A stretch of DNA of 10,710 nucleotides, from assembly GCA_964501525.1 (NCBI GenBank), contig CAZCSI010000018.1:1-10710 (forward strand), in the 5' to 3' direction. Both the position numbers and the translations under genes were made by a program. The notes beneath the pieces were generated by a model. The model did not search any database. It saw nothing but the letters and a program-made list of their open reading frames with translations, and was not told where the DNA came from. The DNA is from CAYLVJ01 sp964501525 (lineage in GTDB: Bacteria > Patescibacteriota > Minisyncoccia > Minisyncoccales > CAYTKG01). Below are positions 1 through 6,198 of the stretch, in pieces; positions within the stretch are counted from its first letter, which is position 1; every line of letters begins with the position of its first letter.

Positions 1-777
1 ACCTGCCTCGCGCCTGAAACAAGAGGAAAAACCGGCATAATTCATCGGCAGCTCATTTTGTTTGAGAATCTCATCCATATGAAGAGCTGTCAACGGCAGC
101 TCTGCCGTAGCGCTCAGCCACAGATCCTCTCCCTCTATCTTATAAATATCGGGCTCCTCTCTTTGAGGAATATATCCGGTGCCCCGAGCGACCCTGCCCC
201 GCACCAGTTCCGGAGTAATGACGGGTGAAAAACCCCTTTGTTTTAAAAGGTCAAGGGCAAATCTTATCAGCCCCAGCTCTAAAAGGACTCCTTCGTTTTT
301 AAGAAAATAAAAACCGGAGCCTGAGATCTCAGCCGCTTTTTCAATATCTATAATCTCCAGCTCTTGTCCAAGCTGCTCGTGGTCTTTAACCTCCCATTTC
401 CGCTCAGCCTGTACTCCCCAGTTTTTGATTTCAACGTTATCTTTCTCACCCTCACCGTCCGGAACCTCGGGGTGCAGCAGGTTGGGAACAGACAAAAGAA
501 GTTCATTCAGTTCTTTTTCAACCTCTTCGAGGTCAGGCTCAACCTGACTGAGCTTTTCTTTGATCTTTTTGCTTCTGGCGATCACCTTTGGGTCAGGCCT
601 GCCTTTAACTGCCGACAGCTCATTTTTAAGAGCCCTCAGCTCTTCCACTTGAGGCAGCAGCTCCCGCCTTTGCTCGTCAAGTTCCAGGATTCGATTTACA
701 TCAACCTCCATTCCGCGCCTGCGCACTGATTCTTTAACTTTTTCCGGCTCCTCTCTTATAAGTTTTATATCCAACAT
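1..777 (-). CDS. serS: Seryl-tRNA synthetase, N-terminal 259 codons (3' end outside window)
   Basis: SerRS charges tRNA-Ser with serine in the cytoplasm. The visible part starts MLDIKLIREEPEKVKES, a typical SerRS N-terminus. A Lys/Glu-rich helical segment follows at about residues 28-100 and corresponds to the coiled-coil arm that holds the tRNA-Ser long variable arm. The class II core then shows a GSGFYFLKNEG stretch, an ITPELV segment, the serine-binding TAE loop (SATAELPLTALH) and motif 2 (SSCFRREAG), where the window ends. Motif 3 and the rest of the roughly 420-residue protein lie outside. The start is supported by a Shine-Dalgarno, AGGA, 7 nt upstream, one of only two clear ones in the window. 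The gene begins 28 bp after the lysS stop with no terminator between, so lysS-serS is probably one transcript. The frame is intact. Confidence 0.97.
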   Translation of the reverse strand, partial: MLDIKLIREEPEKVKESVRRRGMEVDVNRILELDEQRRELLPQVEELRALKNELSAVKGRPDPKVIARSKKIKEKLSQVEPDLEEVEKELNELLLSVPNLLHPEVPDGEGEKDNVEIKNWGVQAERKWEVKDHEQLGQELEIIDIEKAAEISGSGFYFLKNEGVLLELGLIRFALDLLKQRGFSPVITPELVRGRVARGTGYIPQREEPDIYKIEGEDLWLSATAELPLTALHMDEILKQNELPMNYAGFSSCFRREAG

Positions 778-805
778 TTTTAGTTCCTAATTTAAAACTT
801 ACGGT

Positions 806-2314
806 TTATTTCGGTTTCATAAACGGAAAAAAGATAACATCTCTTATCGAGTGTTGATTTGTCAGTATAGCTGTCAAGCGGTCGATTCCCATTCCCCAGC
901 CGGCCGTAGGAGGCATCCCATACTCTAAAGCTTCAATGTATTCTTCGTCTAAAACCTCATGCTCCTCAAGCCCTTTTTTAGCCAGCCCTTCTTGTTCCAG
1001 CCAGCGCTCTTTTTGATCCAGAGGGTCATTAAGCTCGCTGTAAGCCTTTATAAGCTCATACCCGTAAACAAGAAGCTGAAAGCTTTCTATTTTAGAAGGA
1101 TCTTTTTCTTTCCTTTTAGCCAGGGGCATAAGTTGGGCAGGATGGTCTACAAGAAACATGGGTTGAATCAAGTGAGGCCGGACATACTCTTTATACAAGC
1201 TGTCCAGAATCGGACCATACCCTACTTTGTCTCCCGGGTCCCAACCAAGCCGCTTGTCAACAATCTCCTGCTTTATCTTTTTCTCCGTATCCGCCTTATC
1301 TATATCAATGTCCGTGTACTCCAAAACAACCGCCCTGTAGTTCTGCCTCGGCCAAGGCGGGGTAAAATCAAGTACTGTGTCTTCATACTTCACCTTCAGC
1401 CCTCCGCAAACCTTCTTGATTACAGAACAGAGCATCTTTTCTGTAAACTCCATCAACTTTCCATAGTCCGCATAAGCCCAGTAAAACTCTATCTGAGTGA
1501 ACTCCGGGTTATGCTGCCGGTCGATTCCTTCATTCCTAAAATCCTTGGACACTTCATAAACTTTTTCCAGACCGCCCACAATAAGCCGCTTTAAATATAG
1601 TTCATCCGAGATCCGCAGGTACATATTCAGGTCCAAGGAGTCCAGATGGGTGATGAATGGTTTAGCAGAAGCGCCCCCGTATATGGGTTGAAGAACCGGA
1701 GTCTCCACCTCCATAAATCCGTTTTGGTCCAGAAACTCCCGCAGTAAACGCAGGATTTCCGTTCTTTTTTTAAAAATCTCTCTCACCTCCGGGTTCATTA
1801 TCAAATCAAGATATCTATGCCTGTAGCGCTTTTCCTTGTCTTCCAAGCCGTGCCATTTTTCAGGTAGAGGCCGGAGAGCTTTAGCTAAAATCCGATAGCT
1901 GTCAACCTGGATGGTCTTTTCCCCGGTTTTAGTAGTCATCAGCACCCCTTTGAACTCAATAAAATCCCCCACATCAAAATTAGACAGAAAAAAATCATAT
2001 CTTTTCTTGCCAACCTCATCCTGCCTCAGCATAGCTTGAATCCGGCCGTCGTCTTCCTGTGCCGAACCACCGGAAGCGCCGGAAAAAGGCTCTTCAACCT
2101 CTACAAAGGTTACTCCACCGTGTTCTCTCAAAAGACGGATCCTGCCGCACAAAACTACTGTTTCCCTGCTCTTGGACAGCTCTTCAAAGCGGCCAAGCGC
2201 CTCTCTTATCAGGTGCGTTCTGTTGGTGCGGGCCGGATAAGGATTGATACCTTTTTTTTCAAATCTGGCTTTTTTCTTAAGCCGCTCCTTCCTAATTTTA
2301 TCTATAGCAGCCAT
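806..2314 (-). CDS. lysS: Lysyl-tRNA synthetase, class II
   Basis: LysRS charges tRNA-Lys with lysine in the cytoplasm. The 502-residue length is normal for the bacterial class II enzyme. Residues about 50-155 form the OB-fold anticodon-binding domain. The catalytic core begins near RHRYLDLIMNPEV. Motif 2 is seen in VYEVSKDFRNEG followed by HNPEFTQIEFY, the lysine site in YSELNDPLDQ, and motif 3 in GWGMGIDRLTAILTN with the C-terminal IRDVIFFPFMKP. The SELND context reads AYSELND rather than the GFSELND of E. coli. A Gly/Ser/Asp-rich insert sits in the OB domain at about residues 75-90. The ATG has no Shine-Dalgarno. A promoter 8 nt upstream suggests an almost leaderless mRNA. serS follows after 28 bp. 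Confidence 0.98.
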   Translation of the reverse strand: MAAIDKIRKERLKKKARFEKKGINPYPARTNRTHLIREALGRFEELSKSRETVVLCGRIRLLREHGGVTFVEVEEPFSGASGGSAQEDDGRIQAMLRQDEVGKKRYDFFLSNFDVGDFIEFKGVLMTTKTGEKTIQVDSYRILAKALRPLPEKWHGLEDKEKRYRHRYLDLIMNPEVREIFKKRTEILRLLREFLDQNGFMEVETPVLQPIYGGASAKPFITHLDSLDLNMYLRISDELYLKRLIVGGLEKVYEVSKDFRNEGIDRQHNPEFTQIEFYWAYADYGKLMEFTEKMLCSVIKKVCGGLKVKYEDTVLDFTPPWPRQNYRAVVLEYTDIDIDKADTEKKIKQEIVDKRLGWDPGDKVGYGPILDSLYKEYVRPHLIQPMFLVDHPAQLMPLAKRKEKDPSKIESFQLLVYGYELIKAYSELNDPLDQKERWLEQEGLAKKGLEEHEVLDEEYIEALEYGMPPTAGWGMGIDRLTAILTNQHSIRDVIFFPFMKPK

Positions 2315-2322
2315 GTTTTTAT

Positions 2323-2351
2323 ATTATATCGTAAATAACCTCATCTCACAA
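2323..2351 (-). promoter_or_regulatory. lysS promoter, near-leaderless
   Basis: On the minus strand TTGTGA (2346-2351) and a perfect TATAAT (2323-2328) are separated by exactly 17 nt. The -10 ends 8 nt before the lysS ATG, so transcription should start 0 to 2 nt upstream of the start codon. This fits the absence of a Shine-Dalgarno. The promoter begins 9 nt past the hairpin at 2361-2390, which separates it from the small gene upstream. It is a sequence-based prediction only. Confidence 0.75.
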
Positions 2352-2360
2352 TTAAATATT

Positions 2361-2390
2361 GGGGGCCGTCAAGCTGTCTTGACGGCCCCC
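2361..2390 (-). terminator. Perfect 13-bp GC-rich hairpin after the small ORF; putative terminator
   Basis: The arms 2361-2373 and 2378-2390 are perfect inverted repeats of GGGGGCCGTCAAG around a 4-nt loop. The hairpin starts 5 nt after the stop of the 41-codon ORF and lies just before the lysS promoter, the usual place for a terminator. It is not a textbook one. On the minus strand it is followed by AATATTTAATT rather than a clean U-run, and on the plus strand there is no U-tract. It may instead be a 3'-end stabilising or processing hairpin. Confidence 0.55.
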
Positions 2391-2395
2391 CTGCC

Positions 2396-2521
2396 TTAAG
2401 TGGTGTGCTCGGATTTGAAGGTACGAGGCCATCCCCCCTTCTTTTTCGAAGCACTTTCCTTTTCCCTGCTCTCCTTCTGCTTTTGTTTGGCCTCCGGCTC
2501 CGACCTCTTTCCCTTATCCAT
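2396..2521 (-). CDS. 41-residue basic, Lys/Glu-rich small protein of unknown function
   Basis: I do not recognise a family. The ORF starts ATG at 2521 and ends TAA at 2396-2398. Support for translation is strong: AGGAGGTG lies upstream with 6 nt between AGGAGG and ATG, the best ribosome-binding site in the window. The protein starts MDKGKRSEPEAKQKQKE and is highly charged (10 Lys, 3 Arg, 6 Glu, 1 Asp), with no membrane segment or signal peptide. The first 28 residues look disordered or helical. The only non-low-complexity part is the C-terminus, GGWPRTFKSEHTT, with the single Trp and Phe. It has its own predicted promoter (2709-2737), a long leader, and a perfect hairpin just after the stop, so it looks like a monocistronic unit. 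A nucleic-acid- or ribosome-binding peptide would fit the charge, but that is a guess. Confidence 0.7.
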   Translation of the reverse strand: MDKGKRSEPEAKQKQKESREKESASKKKGGWPRTFKSEHTT

Positions 2522-2702
2522 CGCTCACCTCCTTGAGCTTTTTGAACCTAAAGAACTTAGCCGTTCCAAAGAGTTTTAAACAAAAAACCTCTTTGGAGAA
2601 AGAAGTTGGTTTCTATTCTATCAACTAAACCAGCCCCTTTCTCATCAGAGGTTCTTTTTGTATTTTTTATTTAGCCTGCTTTCTAATTCTATTTTTCGCA
2701 TT
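2522..2702 (-). promoter_or_regulatory. About 180-nt structured 5' leader of the small ORF
   Basis: This is the stretch between the predicted start of transcription (about 2702) and the 41-codon ORF. It holds no ORF of note. Near the gene, three hairpins can form on the minus-strand RNA. The first is CCAAAGAG/CTCTTTGG (2566-2573 with 2589-2596). The second is GAAC..GUUC enclosing CUAAG/UUUAG (2544-2566). The third is a 4-bp GCUC/GAGC stem (2523-2538) whose 8-nt loop is AAGGAGGU, so the Shine-Dalgarno is displayed in the loop. It matches no riboswitch class I recognise. A regulatory role is inferred from length and structure. Confidence 0.4.
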
Positions 2703-2708
2703 GAAAAC

Positions 2709-2737
2709 AACATATCAAACCTCTTAAGTTTTGTCAA
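2709..2737 (-). promoter_or_regulatory. Promoter of the small-ORF unit (TTGACA-N17-TATGTT)
   Basis: On the minus strand a perfect -35, TTGACA (2732-2737), is followed after 17 nt by TATGTT (2709-2714, 4 of 6 consensus). It starts 12 nt after the stop codon of V4R-like copy A. Two overlapping 8-bp palindromes, GTTTAAAC (2741-2748) and AACCGGTT (2736-2743), touch the -35, and CTTAAG (2723-2728) sits in the spacer. They could be an operator, but this is unproven. Confidence 0.6.
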
Positions 2738-2748
2738 CCGGTTTAAAC

Positions 2749-3345
2749 TTACCATCGGAAGTGAAACTCGTCTTCTTTATCGCCTTCGTACTGGCACCTG
2801 GTTTCTTCACACAGAACAGGAACTTTCAAAATCATCTTTACCACACTCCGAAAATACCCTTCAAAAACCTTGCAGTAAAGGGGGTGGGCAAAAAAATCTT
2901 CAATCCTCACCACTATTTCCCTGCCCTGCCTGTCGTATTTCGTTACTTTCAAGTTTCCTTTGGTATAACTCTGCCTCCACATCTCCGGCGCTTTTTCAAT
3001 TACCTTGTCAACAGAAACAAAATACTTCATAAAAAAGCGCAGAACCAATGAACTCTTGGAAAGAAAAGCGCCCAACTCAATCATCTCTTCTTCAGAAAAA
3101 AACATTCTCTTCATCAACACAAGGTTCACCGTATCCAGTTTCAGGGGATAAAACCCCAAGGTCTTCAATTCACTGTAGTCAATGGGAAACCCCACGCTTT
3201 TCATTTCGTTCTCAAGCTCTACAACCGCTTCTTTACCCAGCCTCCGCTCTACAAACTCTCCGTCGCCCTTTAAAGAAGCTCCTCTCAACTCTCCTTTGAT
3301 CTTGCTCAAAGCCTCCAGCTCTTCTTTTAAAATATACTTACTCAT
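2749..3345 (-). CDS. Hypothetical protein, V4R/H-NOX-like fold suspected (copy A)
   Basis: A 198-residue soluble protein with no signal peptide or membrane segment. It is a paralogue of the gene at 6199-6798, about 40% identical over full length by eye. Shared blocks are LGFYP (63-67), FMKYFVS (105-111), EKAPxMW (117-123), YTKGN (127-131), HPLxC (154-158), EGYFxSV (162-168) and C-E/R-ET-x-C (179-184) before a terminal Trp. The late beta/Cys-rich tail ending in a Gly turn and FxFxW recalls the V4R, heme-NO-binding and DUF2378 group, whose members bind small molecules or act as sensory modules. That link is from memory of the pattern and is not firm. His154, Cys158, Cys179 and Cys184, conserved in both copies, could form a metal or ligand site. 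Its first 8 nt overlap the DUF6485 gene, so the two are co-translated. It has no Shine-Dalgarno. Confidence 0.85.
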   Translation of the reverse strand: MSKYILKEELEALSKIKGELRGASLKGDGEFVERRLGKEAVVELENEMKSVGFPIDYSELKTLGFYPLKLDTVNLVLMKRMFFSEEEMIELGAFLSKSSLVLRFFMKYFVSVDKVIEKAPEMWRQSYTKGNLKVTKYDRQGREIVVRIEDFFAHPLYCKVFEGYFRSVVKMILKVPVLCEETRCQYEGDKEDEFHFRW

Positions 3346-3553
3346 TTTGCTTGTAGTCCTTAAAAAAGTTATTTATGGAGCGGTCATAGGTTTTTTCCGC
3401 CTCCTCGGAAAAAAAGCAGGCAGGCACCTCTTCCTTGGAAAGATGATACTCCAAGCACTCACAACATATTCCCTTACGGGGACAGTCGGACCAGGTGCAA
3501 GGACATTTTTTTAAGTTTCCCTGTTTTTTACACTCCATTATTAAACCGTTCAT
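3338..3553 (-). CDS. Cys-rich DUF6485 family protein
   Basis: A 71-residue cytosolic protein matching the DUF6485 pattern as I know it: an N-terminal MEC, then CPCTWSDCPRKGICCEC, then a His (37), PACFFSEEAEKTYDRS and a short helical tail. Cys 8, 17, 19, 24, 30, 31, 33 and 46 would suit zinc or iron-sulfur binding, but the family has no known function. The ATG at 3553 gives MNGLIMECKK. An ATG at 3538 would start directly at MEC, as family members often do, and neither has a Shine-Dalgarno. GATAAT (3562-3567) lies 8 nt upstream of the first ATG, which favours that one if the mRNA is leaderless. The 3' end overlaps copy A of the V4R-like gene by 8 nt. Confidence 0.85.
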   Translation of the reverse strand: MNGLIMECKKQGNLKKCPCTWSDCPRKGICCECLEYHLSKEEVPACFFSEEAEKTYDRSINNFFKDYKQNE

Positions 3554-3630
3554 TAGTTTTAATTATCATCATCCCCTACTTCCCTACTTCTTTCACCGCC
3601 GAAATCTCTTTCTTTTATTGTCCCGGTTTT

Positions 3631-4446
3631 TTATCTTTTAACAAGACTTTTTAAAACCTCTATATTGTCCTTGTCCGAAACCCCTTCCTGACTTTTAAAC
3701 CCCGGGGTTTCTAAAATAAAAGGCAGGTCTCGGGTTCGTTTATCGTTAAGTAAAAAAGTAAAAGGTTTAAGGCCCAACTCCCCTTCCCCTATGTTTTGAT
3801 GCTTATCGTTGCCCGAATCCAGTAAAGTTTTTGAATCGTTGGCGTGAATCAATACGGTTTTCTCCATCCCCACTTCTCTTTCCAGCTCGTCCATCATCTT
3901 GTTGAACATATCCTTTCTTCTCAAATCATAGCCTGCTTCATAAATGTGAGCCGTATCAAGACAAAATCTTAATTCATCGGAGTCAGTTTTTTCAAAAATC
4001 CTGCCCAGCCAGGACAGCCGGCTTTGAGCCGTATTTTCCACAATAAGATAGGTTCCGGGAGCGGAGCCTACTAAAACCTCTTTGATGTTTTTGACCAGCA
4101 GACTGAACTCTTCTCCCTGAGGATGAAAAATCACTCCGTACGCTCCAATCCTTTTTGCAATTTTCAAGTCATCTATTAAAGAGCGGACCGATTGGTGTTG
4201 GATCTTTTTATCTTTATTACCCAGGCTTATCAGGTACTTGGCATGGATAAAGACAGGAGACACTCCTTTTTCAGCACACATCTTTTTAAACTTAATCTCG
4301 TCCTCCGCACTGATTTCAGGTCTTTGCCAGCTGCGAGGAGAACCGGTAAATATCTGAATAGTATCTCCCCCCATAGAGGTTATCCTTGACACCGCCTTCC
4401 ATATACCTCCGGAGATAGAGACGTGTGCACCTACTTTAGGCATCAT
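3631..4446 (-). CDS. nfo: Endonuclease IV (AP endonuclease)
   Basis: This DNA base-excision-repair enzyme cuts the backbone 5' of abasic sites and removes 3'-blocking groups, using three zinc ions in a TIM barrel. At 271 residues it is close to the usual 280-300. All nine expected zinc ligands can be placed: His68 (FIHAKYLISLGN), His108 (FHPQ), Glu137 (VENTA), Asp164 and His167 (CLDTAHIYEAGYDL), His201 (IHANDS), Asp214 and His216 (NDKHQNIGEGELG) and Glu246 (ETPG). The segment after His108 reads HPQGEE rather than the common HPGSH. The ATG overlaps the stop of the DUF4349 gene (ATGA), which indicates translational coupling. The start reads ATGATG, so the first Met could be either. No Shine-Dalgarno is present. 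Confidence 0.97.
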   Translation of the reverse strand: MMPKVGAHVSISGGIWKAVSRITSMGGDTIQIFTGSPRSWQRPEISAEDEIKFKKMCAEKGVSPVFIHAKYLISLGNKDKKIQHQSVRSLIDDLKIAKRIGAYGVIFHPQGEEFSLLVKNIKEVLVGSAPGTYLIVENTAQSRLSWLGRIFEKTDSDELRFCLDTAHIYEAGYDLRRKDMFNKMMDELEREVGMEKTVLIHANDSKTLLDSGNDKHQNIGEGELGLKPFTFLLNDKRTRDLPFILETPGFKSQEGVSDKDNIEVLKSLVKR

Positions 4447-5393
4447 CTATTTTTAAGTTTGCGTAAACTCCAGGTAAAAACCTTAACCGAGACAAAAGCT
4501 AAAGCCGTAAAACTACCCAGCCAGAGAAGAATAACGGGGAGAGCAAATACAAAGCTTATTACAGAGTTTACATAATTGCTCAAGCCGGAAAGCATTCCCT
4601 TAAACGATTTTTTAGCCGTATAAAGCGGTCTCCAACGAATACCGAACACCTCTATCTCCGCTTCCGAGGTTAAGGAAACCTGGATGCTTGACATCTCCAC
4701 CTCTTCTGAAAGGTATTTAAGACGGCCCTCAATTCTTTCGATCTGACTCCGCACGCTGGACAAACGAGCGGTAATTTTCAGTATTTCTTCAACACTGTCA
4801 GTTTTCGCCATCAATTCCAGATACTGAGTTTCTTCGGCCTTGAGGTTATTGACCCGAGCCTCAAGGTCAACAAACTCTTCGGTCACATCCCGAGTGCTTT
4901 CTTGTTCGTCCTCGACCTTAACGGCCAGACTTTTTATCTCTTTCATCGCCTGATCAAACCTGTCTGCGGGAACCTTAATGGTGATCTTACCCGATTTAAC
5001 CCCTTCCGAAGCTTCGTAAATACGAGAAGAAGACACGTACCCTTCCAGGCTGCCGGCGATGTTCTTGATCTCCCCTGCAGTGTCTTCTGCTTTTTTAACC
5101 AAAAGAGACAAAGACCCGTTTTTCACCACCTTTCTCTCGGTCAGCCCACCTTCTTCAATTACTTGCTCCTCACTAATCCCGGGTTTCTCATCCACGCTTC
5201 CGTAACTGGGTGCAAGAACTCCTATTTCAGAAGATGGAGCGGTCTGGTCAACACCTATTCTCGTTCCGTATCCTTCGGAACGAAGCTGAGAATAGAACAC
5301 TAAAGCTGCAAGAAAAAGACCGATGATAGATATCAAACCCAAACCCGCTAAAATATAAACAATATTTTTAGTTTTTTGATAATTAAGCCCCAT
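4443..5393 (-). CDS. DUF4349 domain membrane protein
   Basis: A 316-residue envelope protein. An N-terminal membrane helix (about 11-34) is followed by a low-complexity linker and the DUF4349 domain (about 85-270). It starts VKNGSLSLLVKKAEDTAGEI, continues with KITIKVPADRFDQAM and TRDVTEEFVDLEAR, and has a long coiled coil at about 172-232 (NLKAEE, QIERIEGRLKYLSEEVEMSS). A second membrane helix (about 276-304) and a basic tail, RKLKNR, end it. Between the helices the domain should lie outside the cytoplasmic membrane. The family has no established reaction. Its stop overlaps the nfo start, an odd pairing of an envelope and a repair gene that probably reflects genome packing. There is no Shine-Dalgarno; AATAAT lies 6 nt before the ATG but has no good -35. 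Confidence 0.93.
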   Translation of the reverse strand: MGLNYQKTKNIVYILAGLGLISIIGLFLAALVFYSQLRSEGYGTRIGVDQTAPSSEIGVLAPSYGSVDEKPGISEEQVIEEGGLTERKVVKNGSLSLLVKKAEDTAGEIKNIAGSLEGYVSSSRIYEASEGVKSGKITIKVPADRFDQAMKEIKSLAVKVEDEQESTRDVTEEFVDLEARVNNLKAEETQYLELMAKTDSVEEILKITARLSSVRSQIERIEGRLKYLSEEVEMSSIQVSLTSEAEIEVFGIRWRPLYTAKKSFKGMLSGLSNYVNSVISFVFALPVILLWLGSFTALAFVSVKVFTWSLRKLKNR

Positions 5394-5437
5394 ACAATAA
5401 TTATTAAGTGATTGATTAATTTAAGCTGTCTTTTTAT

Positions 5438-5668
5438 TTATCCCTGCCCCCCCATAATCCTAATAATCTTACTGCTGGTCTTACCGCCCTTGACTATCCT
5501 CACCTTGTTTTTTCCGACCTGAAAATAGGAGGAAAAAATGCGGCAAACCGCTTTGTTGGCTTTATTTTCACGAGCTTCTTGTTTAACGTGAACATCAAAT
5601 TCATCCTTTTTCTTTTTTACAATTTTCGACTCAGCTGCCCCCGGAAAAACTTTTACTTTGATAAGCAT
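5438..5668 (-). CDS. DUF167 (UPF0235/YggU) family protein
   Basis: A 76-residue small alpha/beta cytosolic protein. The family signature is clear: an N-terminal strand, LIKVKVFPGA, then DEFDVHVKQEARENKANKAV (the usual A-x-x-G-K-A-N-x-A element, here with Asn for Gly), and a C-terminal VRIVKGGKTSSKIIRI. Length is at the short end of the family. The function of the family is unknown. It is flanked by two envelope-protein genes with gaps of 44-45 bp. No Shine-Dalgarno or clear promoter precedes the ATG. Confidence 0.92.
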   Translation of the reverse strand: MLIKVKVFPGAAESKIVKKKKDEFDVHVKQEARENKANKAVCRIFSSYFQVGKNKVRIVKGGKTSSKIIRIMGGQG

Positions 5669-5713
5669 TTATTTTAAGTGTTTAACAGACAGCACTCCGG
5701 TTTATTTTATTTT

Positions 5714-6154
5714 TTAAAAATCTGCAGCTTCTAAAAAGTAAAGAGCTGTTACCAGCACCGTGCCGTTTTCTTCAACGCCCTCCAGCTTCACCCTTAATCC
5801 GCTTAAACGTTCTGAGTCCTGTTCAAGCACCAAAGAGCAATCAATCTCTTCTTCCGTAAAACAACGGCTTCCTGGCTCAAAAACAACTTCTTTGCTCAAG
5901 CCGGGGGCGCCGGGTTGTTCATAAACAAGATAAAGAACCTCTTCTTTAAGTCCGGGGTTGTTCATAGTAAGAACTCCCTGCTCCTCAAAGCTTATCGCGG
6001 ATCTTCTTTGAGCTCTTTTTTCAGAAACAAAAACAGCTCCGGAACTTAAGTCGTCGGAGCCTGGAAAACCCTGGGTTGAAGAATAAACAACGGCTCCGCC
6101 GGCTAAAACAGCTGTTAAAAAAACTATCAATATGTAGGTGTAATTGGTTTCCAT
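5714..6154 (-). CDS. Single-pass membrane-anchored hypothetical protein
   Basis: A 146-residue protein I do not recognise. Residues about 7-25 (YILIVFLTAVLAGGAVVY) form one uncleaved membrane anchor. The remaining 120 or so residues should be outside the cytoplasmic membrane. The exported part is acidic, looks rich in beta strands, and has two Cys (in GSRCFTEEEIDCSLV) that could form a disulfide. It ends TALYFLEAADF. Small anchored proteins of this kind are common and poorly conserved in small-genome bacteria. The start has no Shine-Dalgarno. AATAAT lies 6 nt upstream, and TTGAAA lies 15 nt further, slightly short for a promoter spacer. Confidence 0.82.
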   Translation of the reverse strand: METNYTYILIVFLTAVLAGGAVVYSSTQGFPGSDDLSSGAVFVSEKRAQRRSAISFEEQGVLTMNNPGLKEEVLYLVYEQPGAPGLSKEVVFEPGSRCFTEEEIDCSLVLEQDSERLSGLRVKLEGVEENGTVLVTALYFLEAADF

Positions 6155-6160
6155 GGTTAA

Positions 6161-6187
6161 ATTATTCTTGTTTGATTATTGTTTCAA
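6161..6187 (-). promoter_or_regulatory. Possible leaderless promoter for the anchored protein gene
   Basis: TTGAAA (6182-6187) and AATAAT (6161-6166) are each 5 of 6 to consensus but only 15 nt apart. The -10-like element ends 6 nt before the ATG, as in front of mreC. The surroundings are very AT-rich, so a chance match is possible. Confidence 0.3.
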
Positions 6188-6198
6188 TTGTTTTTTAA

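Noticed and set aside
364..1594. Plus-strand open frames opposite serS and lysS
   Set aside because: They are antisense shadows of two well-identified synthetase genes and have no domain or start signal.
2610..2648. Hammerhead-ribozyme-like words CUGAUGAG ... GAAA in the small-ORF leader
   Set aside because: The 27 nt between the two core words do not form stem II, and stems I and III cannot be drawn around them, so the match is to the core words only.
2658..3051. Plus-strand open frames opposite V4R-like copy A and its downstream gap
   Set aside because: The minus-strand frame has a conserved paralogue in the same window; the plus-strand frames do not.
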